Part shown: positions 8,768-16,832 of the stretch, in pieces
Layout of the letters: each line of letters opens with the position of its first letter
How positions within the stretch are numbered: position 1 is the stretch's first letter
Assembly: GCF_019457885.1 (NCBI RefSeq)
Contig: NZ_JAHZST010000021.1
Location: 1-64,000, forward strand
Direction: 5' to 3'
Length of the DNA: 64,000 bases
Source: Shewanella nanhaiensis
Lineage (GTDB): Bacteria; Pseudomonadota; Gammaproteobacteria; Enterobacterales; Shewanellaceae
The notes under the pieces: generated by a model
What the model was told of the DNA's origin: nothing
Seen by the model: the letters and a program-made list of their open reading frames with translations, nothing else
Database searches by the model: none
Made by a program: the position numbers and the translations under genes

Positions 8768-9304
8768 TTATTCTTTGTTTTGGAAATCTTTAAGCAGATC
8801 AGCGCCCGACTCAAACTTATCGAATAGATCGTCATCGCTGTTGGTGACAGACTTCATCACATGCTCAAGATCGTCCTCTTCGGTGATGCCTAAACGCTCC
8901 ATTAGCGCTTCGATCTGATTAAGTTGTTTCTCTAACCACTTTTGATCGTCCTGTGGTAACTCTCGTCCCTCTTCAAGCATATCAAGAAGCTGGTTTAGTC
9001 TTGGATCATCTTCGAGCTTAAGTAACTTCTGCTCATCAGTGAGCTTTGGCCCTTTCTCTTTTTTAGGCGCAACAACCTTAGAGGGAAGATCGAGTTTTAC
9101 AGCCACTTTGCTGCCATGACGAGGATCTTTTTTCTGGGCCGCAGTGCCGTTTACACTACCTACAACTTTCTCATTGTGGCGGCTACCGGCTTTATTGCCT
9201 GTGTCTTTCTTTTTACCTGAAAGAACACGTTCGTTCTTTTTGGTTCTGGGAGCTAACTTAGGTGAGTTTTCATTAGCTTTACGCGATTTTTTAGAGTGTG
9301 CCAT
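8768..9304 (-). CDS. yihI: Der GTPase-activating protein YihI
   Basis: YihI stimulates the GTPase Der (EngA) and so tunes late 50S ribosome assembly. The N-terminal third is very basic (SKKSRKANENSPKLAPRTKKNERVL in part) and the C-terminal part is acidic and helical (LEDDPRLNQLLDMLEEGREL, EEDDLEHVMK), as in E. coli YihI. The frame extends to a TTG at 9316, but the ATG at 9304 gives the family-like start MAHSKKSRK and has a GAGA just upstream, leaving 178 residues. Position between engB and hemN is conserved in E. coli. Confidence 0.9.
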   Translation of the reverse strand: MAHSKKSRKANENSPKLAPRTKKNERVLSGKKKDTGNKAGSRHNEKVVGSVNGTAAQKKDPRHGSKVAVKLDLPSKVVAPKKEKGPKLTDEQKLLKLEDDPRLNQLLDMLEEGRELPQDDQKWLEKQLNQIEALMERLGITEEDDLEHVMKSVTNSDDDLFDKFESGADLLKDFQNKE

Positions 9305-9367
9305 GGGTTTTCTCAATAACTGGTAATACGAATTTGGTATGGAAGCGCCGATGAAATATCAAGCTAG

Positions 9368-10039
9368 CTAACTTTGGCCGCGTGTTATATCAGATCCTGA
9401 TGGTTTTTGCACCAAAATGAGATCATTTGCTGCGAATAATAGCTTAAAACCCGCCTGCTCGGCTAGGTACTCGAAAGTTGAGCGTTGATAAAAGCTGACA
9501 TGGGTCAGATTATTCTTGTGGTGCCATTTATCGAAAGAGCGGATATCTGTGAGTAATTTGGTGCTAATGGCGAGCCAGCCTCCAGGTTTGAGCATGGTGC
9601 CTAGCAGAGACCACTCTTTAAAAGGAAAGCGGAAATGTTCAAATACTTTATAGCAGCAGATATAGTCATAATGCTGCTTTAATAGGTGATGATCAGGTGC
9701 AAAGAAGGGATCATATTGCTCAATATTGTGCTGATATAGGCCCGTACTTGAAAGTGAGCTTGAGTCTAGCACTCGACCAAAGTTCAGGCCCGATAGTGGC
9801 GCTGATGAACCTTGTTCACATTGCGCAATTAAACTGATAAGAAATTGAGTCAGTGCAGTCTGTTTCTTTCTGTTGCTTTCAAGATATCTATTCTTCTCAA
9901 CTTGAGGGGGAAGGTGAGAGGTCGCATCGGAAAAAATTAACTGGCAGTGACTGCATGTATACATGTCGCGTTTTTTGTTGCGGTGAAATAGAGAGGTATC
10001 AGTATTGTGGCAAAGGGGGCATCTGTGCATCTTCAGCAT
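9368..10039 (-). CDS. Zinc-ribbon class I SAM-dependent methyltransferase
   Basis: The 223-residue protein begins with a likely zinc ribbon (CPLCHN...CSHCQLIF, two CX2C pairs). A Methyltransf_23-like core follows: the segment YDYICCYKVFEHFRFP resembles motif II-post I of this family, and LKPGGWLAISTKLLTD is the usual beta-4 region. The substrate cannot be inferred. A second Met at residue 4 could also be the start, and neither has a strong ribosome binding site. The gene lies directly downstream of the Csr-type RNA, whose terminator separates them. Confidence 0.75.
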   Translation of the reverse strand: MLKMHRCPLCHNTDTSLFHRNKKRDMYTCSHCQLIFSDATSHLPPQVEKNRYLESNRKKQTALTQFLISLIAQCEQGSSAPLSGLNFGRVLDSSSLSSTGLYQHNIEQYDPFFAPDHHLLKQHYDYICCYKVFEHFRFPFKEWSLLGTMLKPGGWLAISTKLLTDIRSFDKWHHKNNLTHVSFYQRSTFEYLAEQAGFKLLFAANDLILVQKPSGSDITRGQS

Positions 10040-10075
10040 TCACCAATCGAGATAGGTCCTATGACAAAATAGCAT

Positions 10076-10520
10076 AAAAAAAGGCGACAGTATGACTGTC
10101 GCCTTCAAAAAGTGTCAAAGACACCAATTCTTGTTCCAAGTTTCCGTACTTGCTATGCGACTTTCCCGGTCAGTATCCATCTTTTTTTTGGCTGCTTTCC
10201 ATGCATAGTATTTTAGTTGTCGGTCATCCAGACACTTTCTTAATATCCTGAGTCATCCTGACCACAGCTTCCGTAGATGGTCTTCATGACACATCACTAT
10301 CCAAATCGTCATCTTTGACGTTTAATAAACCATCCCTGTTTGGTTTACTGTTAGCTTAGTTAATCATTACTCTAAAACAGCAAGCTGCGGAGTAATCTTC
10401 TCTAAACCTGTAAGGGAGTGCTACTAGAGCTATTTGGCCTTCCTAACCAAGTTCCTTACAAAAGTGTTACTGACCTGGATTTCAAGTGAAATCACAACTC
10501 TTTATTATTTTTAGAGAGTG
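10076..10520 (-). ncRNA. csrC: CsrB/CsrC-family regulatory RNA (csrC by synteny)
   Basis: No protein is encoded here, but the minus-strand transcript carries about thirteen GGA motifs in roughly 440 nt. Several lie in CAGGATG or GGGATGG contexts, and many are placed in possible hairpin loops. It ends in a strong terminator: AAGGCGACAG / CTGTCGCCTT followed by seven T. CsrB/CsrC RNAs bind many copies of the translational regulator CsrA through such GGA sites and relieve its repression. In E. coli csrC lies between engB (yihA) and yihI, and here the RNA occupies the same interval. A possible -10 element on the minus strand is at 10527-10532, so the 5' end is an estimate. Confidence 0.85.
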
Positions 10521-10526
10521 GTCTTA

Positions 10527-10532
10527 ATTATA
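10527..10532 (-). promoter_or_regulatory. Possible -10 element of the Csr-type RNA
   Basis: TATAAT is read on the minus strand, 7 or so bases before the proposed 5' end. No good -35 hexamer is seen at 17 bp, which is compatible with an activator-dependent (UvrY/GacA) promoter. The region 10533-10660 is AT-rich and otherwise featureless. Confidence 0.4.
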
Positions 10533-10717
10533 TTATTGTTATTGAATATATTTATTCTTATATCTTAAATGTAATTGTAACCGAAAACTGTAAGTTGTTA
10601 TTAGATATTTTATACAAACAGATGGGTTCATCTCGGTACGGGCTCAATTAAACCTAAATCTGTGATCCCTGTCAAGCATGTTTTTAAGGTAAGTTTACGT
10701 AAAGGTAATGCTAAAGT

Positions 10718-10749
10718 ACAAAAAAAGGTGGCCTCGCCACCTTTTTTTA
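10718..10749 (-). terminator. Terminator of the cytochrome c4 gene
   Basis: AAAAAAAGGTGGC / GCCACCTTTTTTT is a GC-rich stem with A and T runs on both sides, so it could work in both directions. It follows the cytochrome c4 stop codon at 10763. Confidence 0.85.
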
Positions 10750-10762
10750 ACATGCCTAAATG

Positions 10763-11383
10763 TTACTTAAGGCTTGATATATATTTAGATAATGCTTCAG
10801 CATCTTCAGTTGTAAGCTTGCTAGCAATATCTTGCATCATGCCATTTAAATCGTTGTTACGACTTGTATCGCGAAACTTATTTATCTGGATCGTGAGATA
10901 ATTAGCATGTTGTCCGCCAATTGCAGGGAAACCTGCTAGTTCAGAACCTGCTCCACTAGGACCGTGACAAGCGATACAGGCAGTAATGCCACGAGCGACA
11001 TCACCGCTCTTGTATAGCTGCTCACCTAGTTCAGGAATATCTGCGACTTCCACTTGAGTTTGTGTCTGTGAAGCGTAAAATGCCGAGACATCTTTAATAT
11101 CTTGGTCGCTAAGCATCATGGCCATTCCGCCCATGATTGGATCGTTACGACCCTCTTTACCACCAGTCTGAGCAGCGCTGCGGAAATCGCGTATCTGCTT
11201 TTCAAGGTAAGTCGCTTGTTGACCGGCAAGTTTAGGGTACATGTCTATCATGCTGTTACCATCAACACCGTGACAGGCAGAACAAACGACGGCTTTCGTT
11301 TTTCCTGCTTCAGCATTACCTTCTGCCATTGCAGGTGAAGAGATTGAGGCTAAAACAGATAGCGCAAGAGCTAACTTTTTCAT
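10763..11383 (-). CDS. Dihaem cytochrome c4
   Basis: The 206-residue precursor has a Sec signal peptide (LALALSVLASISSPAMA) and two CXXCH haem sites, CSACHG near residue 35 and CIACHG near residue 137. They lie in two similar domains (VDGNSMIDMYPKLAGQ and PSGAGSELAGFPAIGGQ), each with a distal Met region. Cytochrome c4 shuttles electrons in the periplasm, typically to terminal oxidases. It is divergent from engB, as in Shewanella relatives. The gene stands alone with its own terminator. Confidence 0.92.
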   Translation of the reverse strand: MKKLALALSVLASISSPAMAEGNAEAGKTKAVVCSACHGVDGNSMIDMYPKLAGQQATYLEKQIRDFRSAAQTGGKEGRNDPIMGGMAMMLSDQDIKDVSAFYASQTQTQVEVADIPELGEQLYKSGDVARGITACIACHGPSGAGSELAGFPAIGGQHANYLTIQINKFRDTSRNNDLNGMMQDIASKLTTEDAEALSKYISSLK

Positions 11384-11552
11384 GGCGTTCCAACTTATTT
11401 GTTAAATTTTTTGTCCTGAGCTTACTAGCATAGCTCGCAAGCGTGATAAAATGTACTTATTGTGATCGAGGTAATATTTTACACGAAATTGTGAAAATGT
11501 AAGCAACTCTTCGATATTTAAAGTGCAAAACATCATATTTTTGGAGTCGGTA

Positions 11553-12227
11553 GTGACTGAATCTCGTATGGATTTTCGTAAAGCAAAGTTTTTAATCAGT
11601 GCTCCTGATATTGCGCATCTTAACCAGTATTTACCGGGAGATGCAGGGGTGGAGATCGCGTTTGCGGGTCGTTCAAATGCCGGTAAATCGAGTGCATTGA
11701 ATATGCTAACCGACCAAAAAGGGTTAGCAAGAACCAGTAAAACCCCAGGAAGAACACAATTAATTAATGTGTTTGAGTTAGATGAACACCGCCGACTGGT
11801 GGATCTGCCTGGCTATGGTTTTGCTCAGGTGCCTTTGGCACTGAAGAAAAAGTGGCAGTACGCCCTAGGTGAATACCTGCAAGAGCGTCAATGTCTAACT
11901 GGCGTCGTGGTTTTGATGGATATCAGGCACCCTCTTAAAGATCTCGACATGCAGATGATTGAGTGGGCAGTTGAAAGTGAGATCCCTGTGCTTGCTCTGT
12001 TAACCAAAGCAGACAAGATGAAGCAGAGTGAGCGAATGAAGATGATTAACGAGGTGAGAAAACACCTTGGTGATTATGATGACCGAGTCAAGGTCGAAGC
12101 ATTTTCATCGTTAAAAGGCTTAGGTAAGCCTAAAGTGCTGAGTATTTTGAATGAGTGGTGTCATCCTGAATGGTTAATGGAGGCGATAGCCGAAGCTGAA
12201 GCCGCTGATGAGAGCGAAGGCCAGTAA
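11553..12227 (+). CDS. engB: Ribosome biogenesis GTPase EngB (YihA/YsxC)
   Basis: A small essential GTPase needed for 50S subunit assembly. The G1 motif is GRSNAGKSS, the switch region is TSKTPGRTQLINVF, G3 is DLPGYG and G4 is LTKADK. The frame is open from 11523, but I choose the GTG at 11553 because GGAG lies 6 nt upstream and the protein then begins MTESRMDFRKAKFLIS, as in Shewanella homologues I recall. This gives 224 residues. An intrinsic terminator follows. Confidence 0.95.
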   Translation: MTESRMDFRKAKFLISAPDIAHLNQYLPGDAGVEIAFAGRSNAGKSSALNMLTDQKGLARTSKTPGRTQLINVFELDEHRRLVDLPGYGFAQVPLALKKKWQYALGEYLQERQCLTGVVVLMDIRHPLKDLDMQMIEWAVESEIPVLALLTKADKMKQSERMKMINEVRKHLGDYDDRVKVEAFSSLKGLGKPKVLSILNEWCHPEWLMEAIAEAEAADESEGQ

Positions 12228-12256
12228 ATTTATACCTAAGGCTGAACAGAATAATC

Positions 12257-12292
12257 AAGCCCCGATTTCATTTTATGAGGTCGGGGCTTTTT
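12257..12292 (+). terminator. Terminator of engB
   Basis: AAGCCCCGA pairs with TCGGGGCTT and is followed by a T run, about 30 bases after the engB stop codon. Confidence 0.85.
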
Positions 12293-12393
12293 GTTGCCAT
12301 AAGCAGATGCAATTAATTCATTATGCAGTGATAAATGGAGCTGTTATGGAGTTTTACTAAGGAAGAGTTTTTCTAGGATATTGAATTTAAGAT

Positions 12394-12423
12394 AAAAAAA
12401 TAGCCGACGGAAAAACCATCGGC
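12394..12423 (-). terminator. Orphan minus-strand terminator downstream of Spot 42
   Basis: GCCGATGG / CCGTCGGC (one G-U pair) with a T-rich loop is followed on the minus strand by T-rich sequence (GCTATTTTTTT). No protein gene ends here. It could be a backup for spf read-through or end a separate small RNA encoded between 12425 and about 12540. That interval also contains a TAGCTTCT...AGAGCTA hairpin. Confidence 0.55.
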
Positions 12424-12562
12424 CCAATTAGCTCTTTTGGGGAGAAGCTAAATTCAACAAGACTCAAGTACCAACTAGCTAAGCTTTTTGACACTCAATA
12501 TCGATAGCATACATGGAATAAAGGTACTTTTAAAGTAAATGCTCTAAATTAAATTTTAGGCG

Positions 12563-12673
12563 AAAAAAAGCCCCAGCAAACTAAGTTGCTGAGGCGCCAT
12601 AATTTGGCTATTCACTATAACTAGCGAATTAAAAAGGTCTGAAAGATAGAACATCTTAACCTCTGTACCCTAC
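12563..12673 (-). ncRNA. spf: Spot 42 RNA
   Basis: The minus strand begins GTAGGGTACAGAGGTTAAGA and continues with TGTTCTATCTTTCAGACCTT, nearly identical to the 5' half of E. coli Spot 42 (109 nt). It ends in a GC-rich terminator (GCCTCAGCAA / TTGCTGGGGC) plus seven T, giving about 111 nt. It lies beside polA, as in E. coli. Spot 42 is an Hfq-dependent base-pairing RNA that represses catabolic genes when glucose-type carbon is abundant; cAMP-CRP represses it in E. coli. A -10 box (TATTAT) is visible at 12681-12686. Confidence 0.95.
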
Positions 12674-12680
12674 GCAGAGA

Positions 12681-12686
12681 ATAATA
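12681..12686 (-). promoter_or_regulatory. -10 box of spf
   Basis: TATTAT on the minus strand ends 7 nt before the conserved first base of Spot 42. A lone TGTGA (12737-12741) further upstream could be half a CRP site, but its partner is poor. The rest of the interval to the polA terminator is T-rich and unassigned. Confidence 0.6.
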
Positions 12687-12935
12687 CCTTATTGACCGTA
12701 ATTTAGAAAACTGTTTTTCAAATAAAAGCGTAACAATGTGACACAGGTCCAACCTCAAGAGGCTTTTTTATCCAGATTTTGATCTCATTATTATGATTTT
12801 TTGCCTATATATAAATCGGTTAGCTCTTTTTGAGTGCTTTTTCATCAGATTCTGATCTTTTTGCCACATCTATGCTTTTCAGGGTTGTGAAGAGGGGGCA
12901 TTAGCTGTTTTTTAGAGAAACAAAGGTCAAAAAAC

Positions 12936-12964
12936 AAAAAAGCCTCTAGAGACTAGAGGCTTTA
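12936..12964 (-). terminator. Terminator of polA
   Basis: AGCCTCTAG (12941-12949) pairs with CTAGAGGCT (12953-12961), and the minus strand continues with a T run. It follows the polA stop at 12990. Confidence 0.85.
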
Positions 12965-12989
12965 TGTTGGTTACTTTTATACAGAGACG

Positions 12990-15749
12990 TTAGTGAGCTT
13001 GCTCCCAGTTGTCGCCTATTCCGCCTTCGGCGAGTAGTTCGACATCTAAGCTGACTGCATCGGCCATCATCTTACATACCTGCTCTTTTAATGCTTCAGC
13101 TTTATCGCTATCGACCTCAAATACCAATTCATCGTGTACCTGCATGATCATAGTGATCTCACCATGGGTTTCAGATTCGATCCAGTTAGCAATATTGATC
13201 ATCGCCTTCTTGATAATATCTGCGGCTGTCCCCTGCATAGGCGCGTTAATTGCGGCGCGCTCGGCGGCTTGTCTGCGCATGGCGTTTCTATCTTTAATCG
13301 CTGGTAGATAGAGCCTACGGCCATAAAGAGTCGAGACGTAACCAAGATCGGCGGCTTCCGCTCTGGTGTCTTCCATATATTTGAGCACACCTGGGTAGCG
13401 GTCGAAGTAAGTATCGATATACTTTTGTGCTTCACCGCGAGGAATATCAAGCTGTCTAGCCAGACCAAAAGCAGACATTCCGTAGATTAAGCCGAAGTTA
13501 ACGGCTTTAGCGCGGCGGCGTTGCTCTGTGGTGACCTCACTGAAATCGACACCAAATACCTCTGCTGCCGTGGCCTTATGGATATCTTTACCTTCAGCAA
13601 ATGCGGTGAGTAAGCCCTTGTCCTGAGACAGGTGAGCCATGATCCGTAACTCAATTTGTGAGTAATCGGCTGCCAGCACTTTTTTCCCCTCTTGAGCAAT
13701 AAAGGCGTGGCGTATGCGGCGTCCCTCTTCGGTTCGGATCGGGATATTTTGCAGGTTAGGTTCGCTAGAAGATAAACGACCCGTTGCGGCATTAGCTTGG
13801 TGATAACTGGTGTGCACTCGACCAGATTGAGCATTAACCATTAGGGGAAGCTTGTCAGTGTAAGTACTTTTTAGTTTCGCTAAGCTTCTGTGTTGTAAGA
13901 TGATCTTAGGCAGTGGGTAGTCTAGGGCAAGCTCGACTAACACCTCTTCAGCGGTTGAAGGGGCTCCCTTAGGTGTCTTCTTAATCACTGGGTAGCCAAG
14001 CTTCTCGAAAAAGAGTGCTTGTAACTGCTTAGGTGAACTTAGATTGAAGATTTCTCCAGCTATCTCGAAAGCATCTTGTTCCAGTTTATCGATAGAGATG
14101 GCGATCTCTTCACTTTGCTGGCCCAACATCATGCTATCGATAAGTACGCCTTGGCGCTCGATATTTGAGAGTACTTGAACCAGTGGCAGCTCGATATCGG
14201 TAAACACCGAGGCAAGCTTAGGCTCTTTCTCTAATCTTGCCCATAGATGTTGATGTAATCTAAGGGTGATGTCGGCATCTTCTGCGGCGTAAGGGGCTGC
14301 GGTTTCGAGATCGATCTGATTAAAGGTGAGCTGCTTAGCGCCTTTTCCGGCGATCTCTTCGAAACTTATATTTTTATGACCTAGGTATTTAAGTGCCAGA
14401 TCATCCATATTGTGTTTCGAAGCTACCGAGTTAAATACGTAGGACTCGAGCATGGTATCGAAGGCAACACCTTGTAGCTTGATGCCGACATTGGCAAAGA
14501 TACTGATGTCATATTTAAGGTTTTGCCCCACTTTTTTAAGCTTTGGATCTTCAAGTAGAGGCTTAAGCTTGGCGATAGCTTCATCGAGATCGAGTTGCGC
14601 AGGAGCATCGAGGTAATCGTGTGCTAATGGAAGGTAAGCGGCTTTGCCTACCTCAACTGCAAACGAGATCCCCACAAGCTTAGCTGTCATGTAATCTAGG
14701 CTGGTGGTCTCTGTGTCTATGGCTATGAGATCTGCTTTGGCGAGCCGCTCGATCCACTTGTCTAAGGCTTCATGAGTCAGAATTGTCTCATATTCGGCGT
14801 CGATAGCCTGTGGGATTACCTCTGCTTCATCTGCACTGTTATCTGAGCTTTGAGCTGAGTTGCCTTTATTGTCTAATACTTCAGCTAACCAGCGCTTAAA
14901 CTCCATCTCTCCATAGTATTTCACCAGATCATCTTTATTCGCTGGCGCAATGACTAACTCTTTCCAATCTTGCTCCATCTCTACATCGAGTTTAATGGTC
15001 GCTAACTCATAGGATAACTTAAGCATCTCACCATGTTCGGCGAGTTTGGCTGGCATGGTTTTCGAACCTCTAAAGCCTAGAGCTGGTATCTTTTCTGGAG
15101 CTGCTAAGATCTGCTCGACGCTACCTGCACCTGTCAACATAGCGACCGCTGTTTTCTCACCAACACCAGGTAGACCTGGGATGTTATCTGCCTTATCGCC
15201 CTGCAGTGCTAATAGATCAATAATCAGCTCAGGTCCCACACCAAACTTTTCAGTCACCTCTTCCGGTCCCATAATGGTATTGGTCATGGTGTTGATAAGT
15301 GTGACATTATCATCGACCAGCTGAGCCATATCCTTATCACCTGTGCTGATCAGGACGGCACGTCCCTCTTTGCTGGCTTGTGTTGCAATTGTGCCTATCA
15401 CGTCATCGGCTTCGACACCGGGAATACAGACAAGAGGTAAACCTAATGCGCGGATAATATTATGCAGTGGCTCAATTTGGGTGCGAAGATCATCTGGCAT
15501 AGGTGGACGCTGCGCCTTGTACTCTTCGTACATATCATTACGGAAAGTTTTACCTTTTGCATCGAATACCACAGCCATCTGACTTGGTTTATATTGGTTA
15601 AGTAAGCTGCGTAGCATGTTGATCACGCCATAGACTGCTCCAGTCGCTTCCCCTTTCGAATTTGTTAGATGTGGTGGTGCGTAATAAGCTCGGTAGAGGT
15701 ATGAAGAACCATCCACAAGAACTAAAGGGTTTTCAGCAATTTTAGGCAT
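12990..15749 (-). CDS. polA: DNA polymerase I
   Basis: Repair and Okazaki-fragment polymerase. The N-terminal 5'-3' exonuclease (about 1-290) has LVDGSSYLYRAYYAPP and STGDKDMAQLV. The 3'-5' exonuclease region has IAIDTETTSLD, so its catalytic Asp and Glu are kept. The polymerase has motif A ADYSQIELRIMAHLS, motif B RRAKAVNFGLIYG and motif C VHDELVFEV, ending GDNWEQAH as in E. coli. The frame continues upstream to 15827, but homology to E. coli places the start at MPKIAENPLVLVDGSS (ATG 15747-15749), giving 919 residues. The ribosome binding site there is weak, so a longer form is not excluded. Confidence 0.96.
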   Translation of the reverse strand: MPKIAENPLVLVDGSSYLYRAYYAPPHLTNSKGEATGAVYGVINMLRSLLNQYKPSQMAVVFDAKGKTFRNDMYEEYKAQRPPMPDDLRTQIEPLHNIIRALGLPLVCIPGVEADDVIGTIATQASKEGRAVLISTGDKDMAQLVDDNVTLINTMTNTIMGPEEVTEKFGVGPELIIDLLALQGDKADNIPGLPGVGEKTAVAMLTGAGSVEQILAAPEKIPALGFRGSKTMPAKLAEHGEMLKLSYELATIKLDVEMEQDWKELVIAPANKDDLVKYYGEMEFKRWLAEVLDNKGNSAQSSDNSADEAEVIPQAIDAEYETILTHEALDKWIERLAKADLIAIDTETTSLDYMTAKLVGISFAVEVGKAAYLPLAHDYLDAPAQLDLDEAIAKLKPLLEDPKLKKVGQNLKYDISIFANVGIKLQGVAFDTMLESYVFNSVASKHNMDDLALKYLGHKNISFEEIAGKGAKQLTFNQIDLETAAPYAAEDADITLRLHQHLWARLEKEPKLASVFTDIELPLVQVLSNIERQGVLIDSMMLGQQSEEIAISIDKLEQDAFEIAGEIFNLSSPKQLQALFFEKLGYPVIKKTPKGAPSTAEEVLVELALDYPLPKIILQHRSLAKLKSTYTDKLPLMVNAQSGRVHTSYHQANAATGRLSSSEPNLQNIPIRTEEGRRIRHAFIAQEGKKVLAADYSQIELRIMAHLSQDKGLLTAFAEGKDIHKATAAEVFGVDFSEVTTEQRRRAKAVNFGLIYGMSAFGLARQLDIPRGEAQKYIDTYFDRYPGVLKYMEDTRAEAADLGYVSTLYGRRLYLPAIKDRNAMRRQAAERAAINAPMQGTAADIIKKAMINIANWIESETHGEITMIMQVHDELVFEVDSDKAEALKEQVCKMMADAVSLDVELLAEGGIGDNWEQAH

Positions 15750-15846
15750 AATAAGTATTCGGCTTTGGTTTCGAGATCTGTTTTCGATAGTGGCGCTAGC
15801 ATGCCATAGAAGGGAGTTTTCGGCCATGATAATTTAACTAACAGCC

Positions 15847-15855
15847 TGTGGATAA
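15847..15855 (-). promoter_or_regulatory. DnaA-box-like site upstream of polA
   Basis: TGTGGATAA is the exact complement of the DnaA consensus TTATCCACA. A one-mismatch relative (TGTTGATAA) lies at 16048-16056 in the same polA-elbB gap. Whether DnaA binds is untested. The remaining gap (15750-16148) is very A+T-rich, with no gene seen. Confidence 0.35.
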
Positions 15856-16148
15856 GTCTGTGTGTTAAAAAAAACAGCAAGAGTGAAAGTTACGAACTCA
15901 TTCAAATTGAGTGGTAGCTAAGCTTTTGAAAAGTTAGGTTAAAATAAAAAAGTGTGAAGTAGGTTCTAGTTTCTTTATTTTATTTTTATTTTGTGGACTT
16001 TATTATTTTTGTTCTTATAGCTCTTATCTCTTGGTTGAATAAACAGCTGTTGATAAAGTGGATGAACTAACTTAGCACGAAAAATAAACAGATCAAGAGG
16101 TTTGTTGCCCTCTTGTTAAAATAAAAAAGTATATACGGAGAGATTTTA

Positions 16149-16802
16149 ATGAAAAAAATAGCAGTGCTTCTGAGTGGTGCCGGCGTTTTCGATGGTAGCG
16201 AGATACATGAGTCTGTTTTAGCTATGTTAGCGCTGGATAAGTTAGGCGCAGAGTATCAATGCTTCGCTCCTAATGTTAATCAGATGCATGTGGTTAATCA
16301 TTTAACTGGTGAGGTTGAAGCAGGCGAGGAGCGTAATGTATTGATTGAATCAGCGCGCATTGCTCGTGGAGAGGTAAAGGCCACCGACGAGTTGGATATC
16401 GCTATTTTTGATGGGCTGATTATTCCTGGTGGATTTGGTGCGGCAAAAAACCTGTGTAACTTTGCAACCAATGGCAGTGATTGTGAAGTTTCGCCAGAAG
16501 TAAGTGTATTTATTCGTGAGTTTGTTGAGGCTAGTAAACCAGTTGGATTTATCTGTATCGCACCGATTATGATCCCAAGACTGTATGGTGAAGGTGTTAA
16601 CGGCACCATAGGCTCAGATCTCGAGACGGCACAAGCGTTTAATTTAATGGGCGGCGTACATCAGGAAGCTGAGGTTCAAGAGATTATTGTCGACGAAGAG
16701 AGAAAAGTGGTGAGTACGCCAGCTTATATGTTGGCTGGCAGTATCTCGGAGGCGAATCTCGGCATTGAGAAGCTAGTTAAAAAGGTGCTGGAACTGGTTT
16801 AA
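16149..16802 (+). CDS. elbB: ElbB, DJ-1-like glyoxalase
   Basis: The 217-residue protein matches E. coli ElbB along its length: LSGAGVFDGSEIHE, FAPNVNQMHVVNHLTG, IIPGGFGAAKNL, GFICIAP and TTPAYMLA-like VSTPAYMLAGS. The Cys in FICIAP is the nucleophile-elbow residue of the DJ-1/PfpI fold. E. coli ElbB affects lycopene yield and has glyoxalase activity in vitro. The start ATG has GGAGAG upstream. It is divergent from polA and convergent with glpG. Confidence 0.93.
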   Translation: MKKIAVLLSGAGVFDGSEIHESVLAMLALDKLGAEYQCFAPNVNQMHVVNHLTGEVEAGEERNVLIESARIARGEVKATDELDIAIFDGLIIPGGFGAAKNLCNFATNGSDCEVSPEVSVFIREFVEASKPVGFICIAPIMIPRLYGEGVNGTIGSDLETAQAFNLMGGVHQEAEVQEIIVDEERKVVSTPAYMLAGSISEANLGIEKLVKKVLELV

Positions 16803-16811
16803 CGTGTAGTA

Positions 16812-16832
16812 AAGCCCTAAACTTTAGGGCTC
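16812..16832. terminator. Shared hairpin between elbB and glpG
   Basis: AGCCCTAAA / TTTAGGGCT forms a short stem between two convergent genes. The T tracts on each side are short, so it is at best a weak bidirectional terminator. Confidence 0.5.

Noticed and set aside
10589..10594. GacA/UvrY box upstream of the Csr-type RNA
   Set aside because: TGTAAG is present but its inverted partner CTTACA is missing at the expected spacing.
12737..12741. CRP site before spf
   Set aside because: Only the TGTGA half is good and the other half (TCCAA) is poor, so it is not listed as a separate feature.
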